Assembly (NCBI GenBank): GCA_030762895.1
Contig: CM061062.1
Location: forward strand, 134,275,104-134,339,103
Origin: Sophora flavescens
Taxonomy: Eukaryota; Streptophyta; Magnoliopsida; Fabales; Fabaceae
Reading direction: 5' to 3'
DNA length: 64,000 nucleotides
The first letter of the stretch is position 1. Every line of letters starts with the position of its first letter. This document shows, piece after piece, positions 32,911 to 42,491 of this stretch. Below the pieces are notes generated by a model. That model searched no databases. It was given only the letters and a program-made list of their open reading frames with translations, and was not told the DNA's origin. The translations under genes were made by a program, and so were the position numbers.

Positions 32911-33290
32911 GGGGTGGAGTCCCTGGGTCGTGATTATGGAGAAGATTATCTCATGATGCTGTTCGACTCTAGGTACTAAACTGCTCTCAGATTGCTTCTG
33001 TTGGGGGTCGAATTTTTGGATCGTGATTGTGGAGTTGATGACTATAGACTTGAGTGGAATGATTGGAGCTAAGGAGACCTCATCAGCAACTGAGTTACTC
33101 GATTGTGGAGATGGGTTATGCTTGATCTGGGTTTTTAGGGATTTGAAGGAACTGAGAAAAACTTCATGGTGGTGTTTTCCAGAAAGATTAAAGTCATAGC
33201 TTTGGTGAGTGCATTATGACTGGGAATGGTTATGCATTTTTTTTGTTTTTGTTGATGAATGAGGTTGAGTTGCAGGGATGAAAGCACCAA

Positions 33291-33692
33291 TGATAGGATA
33301 TGAATGTAGCAGGGTTATTCCTAATTGGAGAAGGGAATGGGTCTCCTAAGAAATGGGGATTAAGAGGAAATTTTGATCTATTTTCTTCTTGCTTTCATTC
33401 ATATTACTATTGGTTTATATAACCAATTTACAAATAACAACTCAATACAATTTACCCTACTATTAAGGATCTAAGAACACATGGCTACATCTACATATTT
33501 CTAATATTGCAAAATATAAAAACTCCTAAGTGACACTAGTCTGGAATCTTCTGTACCAATAAAGACTACAAGAAGCTCTCTTACATTTTGCACGAGTCCC
33601 TATACTTATTTGGTATTTTAATAGTTCTTTTGGGCATTTCCAATATTGTTGTGGCCCATTGCTATCTTATATCGGTTGTAGTATTCGTATCA
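33291..33692 (-). repeat. 5' LTR of the gene-capturing element
   Basis: On the minus strand it starts TGATACG and ends CTATCA, immediately followed by TTGGTGCTTTCATCC, a leader seen after the LTR of some plant Ty3 elements. A TATA box (GGTTTATATAACC in either orientation) lies near 33416. The exact 3' end (33291 or 33305) is uncertain. Confidence 0.65.
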
Positions 33693-33870
33693 TATTATTA
33701 GAAGGTCACCGTAATTGCTTTCATGAAATGCCCACAAATCTATTTTGCCAAAGTTTGAATTTTTAGCCTCCAAATGTGCTTCCACCTCTGATATTGTGCT
33801 GGCAGTGACTAAGTGCTCTCATTTCCTATGTGCAAGTGTCAAGAATAACATAATCCCTGTGTAGGAATTG
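33693..33870. other. Short spacer upstream of the mTERF relic
   Basis: Non-coding as far as I can tell. It may be the 5' side or an intron remnant of the mTERF gene, into which the LTR element may have inserted. Confidence 0.3.
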
Positions 33871-34518
33871 ATGAGAACATTCATTCAATCTGATAGAAAA
33901 ACCCTCGATGCTTTAGTTAGTTCGCTTAGCTTATTCTTCAACAAGAAACGTATTAGGGAAAATTTGAAGTTGTTGTGTGATGAAGGAGTGAAGGAATCAA
34001 ACATTGCCTATTTGATTAAGACAAGAACTTTTGTATTCCATGGTAATAGCTTGTGGAAGGTCGTGGATGAAGTAAAAGAACTGGGGTTTGATCCTTCAAA
34101 AGTAAATTTTGTTATAGCTTTGGAAGCCAAAGTGAGTGTGCCCAAACCCAAAAGGAATGCAAAAGTTGAAGCCTTTAAGAGCTGGGGGTGGTCCGAAGAA
34201 GTAATTGATGCTGTATTTTGGAGGCATCCGGATTGTATGTTGAGATCTGAGGATAAAATGAATGTGATGATGAGCTTTTGGGTTAATAAGCTAGATTGGA
34301 ATTCTATGGACCTTGTCACGTGTCCACTGCTTTTTGGATATAGTTTGGAGAAAAGGATCATTCCAAGGGCTTCCGTTGTCTAGTATCTACTCACAAAAGG
34401 TTTGATGAAGAAGAATACCAGCTTAGTTACACCTTTTGTCTTGTTCGAAAAGTTGTTCCTTGAAAAGTAGGTGAAAAATTTCAAGGAGGAAACTGTCCAG
34501 CTGTTAAAACTATACTAG
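33871..34518 (+). pseudogene. mTERF-family protein, C-terminal pseudogene
   Basis: The ORF from ATG 33871 to TAG 34381 encodes helical mTERF repeats: VDEVKELGFDPSKVNFVIAL, VEAFKSWGWSEEVIDAVFWR, MNVMMSFWVNKLDWNS, LLFGYSLEKRIIPRASVV. The frame continues after the stop with YLLTKGLMKKN and FEKLFLEK, a second in-frame TAG (34468-34470), then VKNFKEETVQLLKLY and a final stop at 34516-34518. This is the usual C-terminus of plant mTERF proteins, which bind nucleic acid in mitochondria or plastids and are commonly 380 residues or more. The N-terminal third and any targeting peptide are missing. With two nonsense codons and a missing start it is best called a pseudogene. Confidence 0.85.
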
Positions 34519-35210
34519 GGAGGGAAAAAATTGAATTTTCAAGATAAGAGAGAGGATTAGCATCAATTAGTTATCAAATTGTTAGGTAGTGAGCACATGC
34601 TTTTGTGTAAAACTGTAATTCATCCGTGTTATGTTTCTTGATGCCAGTTGATGTACTAGTGTGAAACAAGGATTTCAACTATTTCAAGTAACATGTTTTC
34701 TTTGCTAAGTTGTGTCTAATTTGACTCTTTTGATATAAAAGCTTTCATATACAGTACAGTACACAGTTCATTTCTATTTCTTTGGTGCTTGCCAATGACC
34801 AACACTTCTGTAATGAGTTTGGTTTATAAGATTTTTCAAGCACTCAAATATGTGATGTTTCTTCTATCAAAAGGTCTAGTTGATAATATTTCTTGATACT
34901 TCACATTACACCAAGTCTATTTTCTCGTGTAGCTGTTCCTCTTGAAGTTTGTTAAAGTGTGTCAAGGTAGAGATACTCTTAGTTGAAGGAAAAGTGTTTA
35001 TATTATGAATAGCCTGATGATAGTGGCATGTGCTTTCCTCAAGTATTTAACTTGTGAATTAAAATGTGTGATTTAATATCATTACTTTACTTGAGCTGAC
35101 TTAAATTACAGTATTGTTCAAGTGAAAATGGCTACTCATTAAAATTCATCACTTCAGATGCTAATAGGAAAACTAGTTTTTTATTTGTATCACATATGTG
35201 GTCATTGTTG

Positions 35211-35293
<83 letters not shown>

Positions 35294-35420
35294 CATATGT
35301 ATATATGCCCCCTCCCCCAAACAACTAAATCTGTCAATCAAGGCTAAAGCCCATGGGACAGCCCCCTCAACTCTACTTGGGGCCATTTTTTCTAGCCCAT
35401 TTAACTAGATATTTCTGGCC
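34445..35420 (+). repeat. mTERF 3' duplication, block A
   Basis: This block (end of the mTERF reading frame plus its 3' flank) recurs at 36314-37225 in the same orientation and order, with moderate divergence and a much shorter TA tract in block B. Shared landmarks: FEKLFLEK codons, CAGTACAGTACA, CTTCTGTAATGAGTTTGG, TA microsatellite, GGGGCCATTTTTT. Confidence 0.85.
35212..35290. repeat. (TA)n microsatellite
   Basis: Nearly 80 bp of uninterrupted TA. The equivalent tract in block B (about 37098-37110) has only about seven units. Chance ORFs of alternating Ile-Tyr across it are not genes. Confidence 0.95.
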
Positions 35421-36310
35421 CTAACACACAAAGCCCCACGCAATTGGTGGGTTCGGGTGAGAATGTACCGTGGGCCAGCCCCCTCTCAAATCTATGGAGT
35501 TTATCATTTGTTGGTGTTATACCATTCCATCTTATTCGATTGCTACACGAATTTATCATCTCACTCCAACCTTCTATCTTTGTCCGCCACCAAGAGACAT
35601 GTTCATTATCTCTGTTGTGTTGCGGCTAGGGTTTTGGCGCAGCTTTCATCGGGTTCGTTTTCTTACTATGACTTCTTATGTGTTATGTTCTCTTTCAATC
35701 GATGTGTGTTTCATTGAATTGACTTGCATGCAATTTTTAATTTTTGTTTTTATATTCTTAGCTTTTTCATTCAGTTTGATTGATTGATCTAAGGTTTCAA
35801 TTCATATCACTAGTTAATAGTTATTAGTCCGTTAATGCTATGGATTTTACTTTCACTTTTTGTTTTGGAGTTCCTATTTTGGCTTTTGTTTTGTTTCGGT
35901 ATTTAATTGGATTTGGCGCAGGTTTAGGTTGGAAATCGCATCACAAAAAATTTCAGAATTTTTGTTGTGTGATTGTTTGGGCAGATTTGTTCTTCCTATA
36001 ATTTTTGGGCTGAAATCACTCATATACATGTATTAATGATGCAGACCGAGGTTTGTAATTTAGCATTCAGCTTTTAATTGAGTAATTTGGACACATACAT
36101 ATCATTAAAATCCATGGATGACCAATGCAGGAACCACTCAGCTTTTTAATTGAGCATTCCTGGTAGGTATGGTCTTGTTTATTTTATTATGTATCAAATC
36201 ATAGTCGATGTCTTTTATAAGATGATTATATGCAATCTCTAGTAAGAAACTGATGCATATCTATACACTATGCATACATAGGTGTAATGCTTTACACTAT
36301 TATCTGCTTT
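35421..36310 (+). other. Unassigned sequence between duplicated mTERF blocks
   Basis: No gene I can defend. The part 35520-35720 (GCGGCTAGGGTTTTGGCGC, then TTCATCGGGTTCG) reads like the 5' leader of a plant nuclear gene, with GCTAGGGTTT, but the small ORFs there (35444-35787) have no domain. The remainder is T-rich, like intron sequence. Confidence 0.35.
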
Positions 36311-36371
36311 TTTCGAAAAGTTGTTTCTTGAAAAGTATGTGAAAATTTTCAAGGAGGAAACTGTTCAGTGA
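36311..36371 (+). pseudogene. Second mTERF C-terminal fragment
   Basis: The codons KLFLEKYVKIFKEETVQ are followed by TGA at 36369. This copy keeps a tyrosine codon where the first copy has a TAG stop, but loses about five bases after the GTTCAG codons, so it ends earlier. It is only about 20 codons long and lies at the start of duplication block B. Confidence 0.75.
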
Positions 36372-37225
36372 TAAAGCTATACCGGGAGGGAAAAATTGAA
36401 TGTTCAAGATAAGAGTGATGATTAGTATCTGTTATCAATTTGTTTGGTAGTGAGTACATGTTTTTGTGTAAAACCGTAATTCATCCATGGTATGTTTCTT
36501 GATGCCAGTTGAAGTACTAGTTCCACTCTTGTCTCAGCAAGGATTTCAACTATTTTAAGTGACATGTTTTATTTGCTAATTTGTGTCTAATTTGAATATT
36601 TTGATATAAAAATTTTCATATACAGTACAGTACATAGCTTATTTCTCATTGCTTTGGTGCTTGCCATTGCCAATGATCAACACTTCTGTAATGAGTTTGG
36701 TTTAAAACATTTTTCAATCACTTAAATTGGTGTTGTTTCTTCTATCAAAAAGTCTAGTTGATAATATTTCTTTCTTGTTCACAGTAAACCATGCGTTTTT
36801 TCTGTGGAGTTGTTCCTCTTGACGTTTGTTACCATCTGTCATGTACTCATGGTAGAAACTTAGTTGAAGGAAAAATGTAAATTTTAAAAATAACATGGTG
36901 ATAGTGGCATGTGATTTAATCAAGTATTTAACTTGTGAATTAAAATGTGTCATTTAATATTATTACTTTAATTGAGCTGATTAAAATAGCAGTATTGTTC
37001 AAGTGTAAATGGCTACTCATTAAAATTCTTCACTTCAGATGCTGAAAGGAAAGCTAGTTTTCTGCTTGTATCGCATATGTGGTCACCATTTTTATCTATA
37101 TATATATATATTACGATCATTATCAATACTTTCATTGCATAGTCCCCCCCACCCCACAAAAACAGTCAATTAGGGCTAAAGACCATGGGACAACTTCCTC
37201 ATTCCTGCATGGGGCCATTTTTTTC
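36314..37225 (+). repeat. mTERF 3' duplication, block B
   Basis: Aligns with 34445-35420. Divergence is clearly higher than between the two 16-kb copies, so this duplication is older. Its right end is about 60 bp from the copia LTR. Confidence 0.82.
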
Positions 37226-37287
37226 CATTGAATTATCTTGAATACAGTTTTTAATTTTGGTTTTCTTACTAAGACTTCTATTAGTGT

Positions 37288-37497
37288 TTATGGAAAGTCT
37301 AGTTAAAGCTTGCATTAGCTAAGACCGTTAGGCTCGTTTAACTGCTGCTGAGTTAGCAGAACTGATTCAGTTGGAGTCAGTTAGGAATCACCCACTAGGA
37401 CTTTCCTATATAGGCTTGTATCACTCATTCTAGAAAATCGATGAAAACAATATCAGTTTATACATTTACAAGTTTTCTCTCTTTCTCCTTTTCTAAT
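37288..37497 (+). repeat. Copia 5' LTR
   Basis: About 210 bp. Start TGTTTATGG is tentative. A TATATA box is at 37407-37412, and the right end abuts the primer-binding site TGGTATCTAGAGC (37498-37510), one insertion away from the tRNA-iMet complement. Left boundary uncertain without the 3' LTR for comparison. Confidence 0.5.
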
Positions 37498-37525
37498 ATG
37501 GTATCTAGAGCTTAAGTTTTAGGCC

Positions 37526-38070
37526 ATGACTTCCATTTTAGATCAAGATCCTCTGCCGCCGCAATCACAGAGTTCGATGTCCAATCCCTCTTCTCTTGTT
37601 AGTAACTTAATTTCTTCACTAGAAGCCAGATGTTGATGTTGTGATTCGTGCGAATAGGCTCGAAAAGTTCGTTGCATACCCCAGGGTTCCTCCGTGATAC
37701 CTCAGCAATGACGATCGCATCGCTGATCGTATCAATTCTGGTTTTCTTGCATGGGAGGCGCAAGATCAGCACCTGTTTGATAAAATGCCTCAGACACAGC
37801 ATCCACAATTCTCTGCTCATTATGCACCTATGACCTACACCTCGTTTCAGCAAGCACCTAATGCATCCAATCCTCCCAACAATCAATCAAGTGGACCTTT
37901 GGCTATGATGGCTGCATCTCACAACCCTATGTCTATGATGGCTTCTAGCTCTAACTCAAATTCAGGGATGTGGTATGCGGGGCAGTGGTGCAACCCATCA
38001 TGTAACCTCAGATATGACCAATTTGCAACAACAAACCACCAATTGTGGCCTAGACCAAGTGTATATGGTT
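37526..38070 (+). pseudogene. gag: Copia gag remnant
   Basis: From ATG 37526 an N-terminal piece (TSILDQDPLPPQSQ) runs to a stop. It is followed in another frame by gag-type words (VIRANRLEKFV, LAWEAQDQHLF), and then by a Pro/Asn/Ser-rich stretch (37785-37960). Most of the capsid region and the zinc knuckle are missing, implying an internal deletion of several hundred bases near 37780. Confidence 0.65.
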
Positions 38071-38530
38071 AATGGCCATGGACTCCCTATACTCTAAGTA
38101 GGTTCTGCATGCGTTATGTCTCCTCTAGATTCTAATACCGGTCTTATTCTTAAAGATATTCTTTATGTTCCTAAAATTACCAAAAATCTTCTAAGTGTGA
38201 GAAAGTTTTCTCACGAAAATCATGTTACCTTTGAATTTCATACTAAAATCTGTTATGTCATCTCTCAAGTCAATAAGCAAATCATTCTAACTGGAAAACT
38301 CAACTCCCAAGGTCATTATGTGTTCCCCAATCACACTTTGTGGCAAGCAAGTCTGCTCAAAACCTCTCCCACTTGTCTAAGTGTTTCTGTTTGTAATAAT
38401 GTTGTAAAAAATGTTTCGATTTTGTTTCAATCCCTCCCATTTGTAATTTTAATCCTAGTTGTAATTCAGTTGGTAAAATGCCAAGTTCATTTTACACTTG
38501 GCATTGTAGGCTTGGCCATGCCAATGATGT
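37975..38530 (+). pseudogene. Copia protease and pre-integrase region
   Basis: In a frame different from the long ORF, 37980-38020 reads GSGATHHVTSDM. The copia protease motif normally begins with Asp, so the catalytic residue is lost here. The ORF 38116-38532 then gives LKDILYVPKITKNLLSVRK and GHYVFP, the segment that links protease to integrase. Confidence 0.75.
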
Positions 38531-39360
38531 AGCTATCAAACATATTCTTCAACAATGTAATGTTCCTCTTATGAATAAAACATTTACATATTTCTGTATT
38601 GCCTGTTGTTATGGTAAATCCCATAGATTACCTTCTCATAGTTCAACTACAACCTATAGCAAGCCTTTTGAACTATTGTTTTTGGATCTGTGGGGCCCAG
38701 CCCTATGCTATCTCGCTTCAGGCACTCTTACTACTTCTCTGTTGTTGATGCTCATAGTAAATTCACTTGGCTATTCCTATTAAAACAGAAATCAGAAACT
38801 CTAGCAATGTTCAAAAAGTTTCTTGAACTAGTCAAAGTTCAATTTCAAACTACCATAAAGTCTGTCCAATTGATTGGGGGGAGAGTTTCACCCATTCACT
38901 AAGTTTCTTACTGATATTTTGATTGTCCATAGGGTTATATGCCTTCACACTCACCACCAAAATGGAAGTGTTGAGAGGAAGCACATGCATATTGTTGAGA
39001 CTGGTTTGGCACTACTTGCCCAAGCTTCCCTACCTATGAGGTCTTCGGACCATGCTTTTACCACTGCAGCCTACTTAATCAATAGAATTCCTACTCCTGT
39101 TCTGTCTCAAAAGACCCCATTTGCTATGTTGTATAACAAAGAACCTGATTATTCATTCTTAAGGGTCTTTGGGTGTGTTTACTACCCTTGTCTAAGACCC
39201 TACAACAAGAACAAACTACAATTTAGATCCCGTGAGTGTACCTTTCTAGGATATTCATCTTCTCACAAGGGATATAAATGTATCTCAAATGATGGTATAC
39301 TTTATATATCAAAAGATGTTCATTTTGATGAATCAAAATTTCCCTTTGCCACTAAATCTC
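38478..39360 (+). pseudogene. Copia integrase
   Basis: The zinc-binding part (HCRLGHAN, then CIACCYGKSHR) lies at 38490-38630. The catalytic core follows through ORFs in three frames: LLFLDLWGP, FSVVDAHSKFTWLFLLK, then GGEFHPFTKF and NGSVERKHMHIVE. The second catalytic Asp is not evident (IGG in one frame). Further on are INRIPTPVL and FGCVYYPCLRPYNKNKL, typical of the copia integrase C-terminal part, up to about 39360. Confidence 0.85.
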
Positions 39361-40621
39361 ATCTTTCCTCTACTATCACAACCTCACAAAATGGTTCCTC
39401 CTCTCTTATTCCTCTTACTGTCATCTCATCCTCCTCCAATTTCACACCCTTAAGTCCATCACCTGAGTCCATTCCTACTCCTTCTCATCATTTGTCTCCC
39501 ACTTCATTCCCTAATATGTCTCCCAATCCTTCTCCTCAAATATCCACTCCTCAAGTACCTTCTAATTCCAACTCTCATAACTCGGGTTGCTCAACTCTCC
39601 ATTCTCTACATTCGGGTCTCACCCCTCAATACCCTGCTTCATCAGGTTCTGAATATCAGTCCTCGGGTCCTGACTCTCCACAGCAACCATGCAATATCCA
39701 CCCTATGGTCACTGAGGCAAAATCTAGAGTGTCACATATTTTAGTTGCACATGCAAAACCTAAGTCACCTAAGGAGGCCCTCAATTTATCACAGTGGAAG
39801 GAGGCTGTTCAACTTGAGTATGATGCCTTGGTAAGGAATGATACCTGGACCTTGGTGGACCTACCTCCACATAGGCAAGCCATAGGATGCAAGTGGGTGT
39901 TTCGTGTTAAGGAAAACCCGGATGGCTCAGTTAATAAGTTCAAAGCTCGGTTAGTGGCAAAAGGATTTCACCAAAAACAGGGGTTTGATTACACTAAAAC
40001 ATTCTCCCCTGTTGTTAAGCGTGTTCTGATCGAGTAATTCTCACCATTGCCATCACTCATCAGTGGGACATCAAAATGTTGGATGTCAATAATGCATTCC
40101 TTAATGGAGTGCTGGCTGAAGAAGTCTATATGCAGCAGCTTGTTGGTTTCACTAGTTCCAACCCGGATCAAGTGTGCAAGCTGAACAAAGCAATCTATGG
40201 GCTTAAACAAGCCCCTCGGGCATGGTTTGAAAGGCTTACACAAGCTCTCATTCACTTTGTGTTCAAATCCAACAAGTGTGACCATTCTCAATTGGTTCAC
40301 ACTTCTGGTGGTCACAGCACCTATGTCCTCATTTATGTGGATGACATTATAGTCACAGATTCAGCTTCCACTCGCATTTCTCAGCTAATCAACAAACTGA
40401 AGTCAGAGTTTGCTCTCAAGGAACTAGGTGACCTTGACTACTTCTTAGGTGTTGAAGTTAAGAAACTAGGAAATGAAGCACTGCTACTGTCCCAAACCAA
40501 GTATATTAGGGACTTATTGGCCAAGGCCAATATGGCAGAGGCCAAAGCACTCCCAACACCAATGATTAGCAATTGCAAACTAACAAAATATGGTGGCAAC
40601 TACTTGCCAGAACCATCTTAG
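39361..40621 (+). pseudogene. Copia reverse transcriptase
   Basis: A Ser/Pro-rich linker (39361-39700) precedes the reverse transcriptase: WKEAVQLEYDALVRNDTW, GCKWVFRVK, KARLVAKGFHQKQGFDY, then after a frame break at about 40025 MLDVNNAFLNGVL, KAIYGLKQAPRAWFERL and the catalytic YVDDI (about 40340), FALKELGDLDYFLGVEV and a stop after YLPEPS at 40619. These are canonical copia motifs in the correct order. Confidence 0.9.
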
Positions 40622-40982
40622 TATATATCAATAGTTGGGGCATTACAATATCCCACCATAACTCGACCTGAATTGCGCTATAGTGTTGGAAAGGTCTGTC
40701 AGTTTCTGTATCAACCCTTGGAAGAGCACTGGAAGGCAGTAAAACGCATTCTCATACACCTCAAAGGAACTCTAACACATGGGTTATTACTGAAACCAGC
40801 AACCAGAAGTGGACCATTCAGTTTGCAAGCCTTCAGTGATGCAGACTGGGCTGCAGACACTGATGACAGGAGGTCAGTCTCGGGTTCCTGTGTGCTTTTT
40901 GGACCAAACCTAGCCTCTTGGTGGTCCATAAAACAGACATTAGTGGCTAGGTCTAGTACTGAAGCTGAGTATAGGAGCCTAG
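40622..40982 (+). pseudogene. Copia RNase H, truncated
   Basis: The frame continues with KRILIHLKGT, FSDADWAADTDDRRSVSG (catalytic Asp) and ARSSTEAEYRSLV (catalytic Glu), and is then cut by the Athila-like LTR at 40983. The codons after that (GLGKYT) belong to the LTR. Confidence 0.9.
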
Positions 40983-42491
40983 TGTTGACGGGTCTAGGCA
41001 AGTATACCTAGTCGTACAAGTAATACGGTGGTGAGACCGTTTTATCGTTCCCACGAGGACTGTGACAAGTACTAGCACGTACCGAATCAATTACTATCTA
41101 AGCGAATATTTGGATTGAAGGGGGCTCAATACTAAATACCAAGCCAAATCAGATTCAAAACCTAAAATAAACAAATTAAAAAGAAAAGTTCTTTGAGAAT
41201 TTCTATCGAACACTTGGAAGCCAGTTAAAATAATTCTTCAAATCTATGAACGATGTTGGGATTAGGTTCACTAAACTTCACCCCCATGCAATGAAATGAC
41301 TAATAAACAATTTATACTTCAATTATGACAATCAATCCACTAGATTACTCAAGCCCCGATTCCTCGAATGACAAGAGCCTAAATCCACTAATAGACCCTA
41401 ATTCCTTAGGTGGCCTAGATTAATGAATTTGCATGATGATTAGGGATTACACGATTGCTAATAACCCTAAATCCATTCCTAGATACAAGGTTTACTAGGT
41501 GGTTGATTTCAGTTATCATTCTAATACGAATTTTCCAATTGCATACCAAAACAATAATCAAGTCATGGGGGTGCTAGCCATAACAGGCATTAGGCATAGA
41601 AATCAATCACTCATAAGGAAGCAAAAACTGTATTACAAGATCAAGTCAAATACATGGATAATTCAGAAATAGCTACACCTAACCCCAAAAATGGGGGTTT
41701 AGCTACTCATGATCATAGCCAAAACCAAAGAAATAGAGCTGAAAAAGAGAAGAGACTCCATGGAATCCTTATACAGCTGCCCCTGGTTCAAAGAGAGTGT
41801 TTGAGGGTTTCAAAAACTGGTTCCTTCTGTTCTGCCTGTGCCATTTTATAAATCAGGATTCGCGTCACGGTCATGATGGCCATCACGGTCAGGTCGTGAC
41901 GCTTTCTGCCTTGGGCGCGCTTTCAAAATATGTTTGTCACGGTCGTGACACTCATCACGGCTAGGCCGTGATCTCTTCTGTTTCCACCAATTAGTCTGTC
42001 ACGGCCATGATGGGCATCACGGCTAGGCCGTGACAGATTCTGCCTAGGAGGGTTCTAATTCAATTAGCATGTCACGGCCGTGATAGGCATCACGGCTAGG
42101 CCGTGACAACTTCTGACTTTTGCCTTCTTTCTTCTCAATTATTGCTCGATCACGGCCGTGATGGTCATCACGGTTAGGCCATGATGGGCTCTGCTTGGGT
42201 CATTTTCTTCACTTTTCAGGATCTGTCTTCATCCAAGCTCCATCATGGCTAATCTTGAGCATTTTTCCTTAAATTCCTGCAAAACAACACCAAGAAACTG
42301 CCTCACCCGTTCCAAGGTAAAAACTAATAAAAATCAAACTAATCATGCCTAAATCAAACCGCCTCACCCGAGTGAATAATCCAAATAACAGACATTTCAA
42401 ATAATTCAGCAAGAGACAATCAGTTTCAAGTCCAATTAGAAGCTTAGGTTTCTTAGACTCATATTCTCACTGATTCGGGCACTCTTTCTCA
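40983..42491 (-). repeat. Athila-like 3' LTR (antisense)
   Basis: The plus strand starts TGTTGACGGGTCTAGGC, which on the minus strand is an LTR end (...CGTCAACA). The other end (minus strand TGAGAAAGAGTG, 42491) follows the purine tract. 40983-42330 is the reverse complement of 44030-45274 with strong similarity. A TATA box (minus strand ATTTATAAAATG) lies at 41843-41852, next to the palindrome array. Confidence 0.78.
41863..42186 (-). promoter_or_regulatory. TCACGGCCGTGA palindrome array in the antisense LTR
   Basis: Five units of about 37 bp start near 41863, 41937, 41999, 42071 and 42149. A typical unit combines the perfect palindrome TCACGGCCGTGA with a 7-bp stem TCACGGC-TAG-GCCGTGA, with about 30 bp of unlike sequence between units. 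The array is on the upstream side of the LTR's TATA box. Function is inferred only from repetition and position. Confidence 0.8.

Larger units (their letters stand above)
31252..33692 (-). mobile_element. LTR element carrying captured host gene sequence
   Basis: A repeat of about 230 bp is shared in direct orientation by 31252-31484 and 33467-33692. Read on the minus strand, the right copy is the start of an LTR (TGATACGAATACTAC, 33692 to about 33291) and the left copy the start of the 3' LTR, truncated. Just before the 3' LTR lie ACAAGATCAATTTCAAGGGG and the codons LRTRS, the usual end of a Ty3 pol plus polypurine tract. The internal region has no gag or pol domains. Instead it holds a GC-rich coding-like segment and an amino acid permease fragment, both in the element's sense. 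Confidence 0.75.
37288..40982 (+). mobile_element. Ty1/copia retrotransposon, 3' end cut off
   Basis: Order on the plus strand: short 5' LTR (about 37288-37497), primer site, gag remnant, protease, integrase, reverse transcriptase, RNase H. Integrase before reverse transcriptase is the copia order. The reading frame is broken by indels and stops at about six places. RNase H ends abruptly at 40982, where the terminus of an Athila-like LTR (TGTTGACG) begins, so the copia element was the older resident. No 3' LTR is visible in the window. Confidence 0.88.

Noticed and set aside
32296..32956. Several overlapping ORFs of 77-175 codons on both strands
   Set aside because: Open frames on both strands are expected in this GC-rich block. 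None shows a domain or consistent start, so I list the region only as captured coding-like sequence.
35132..35408. ORFs with long Ile-Tyr runs on both strands
   Set aside because: They are translations of a (TA)n microsatellite.
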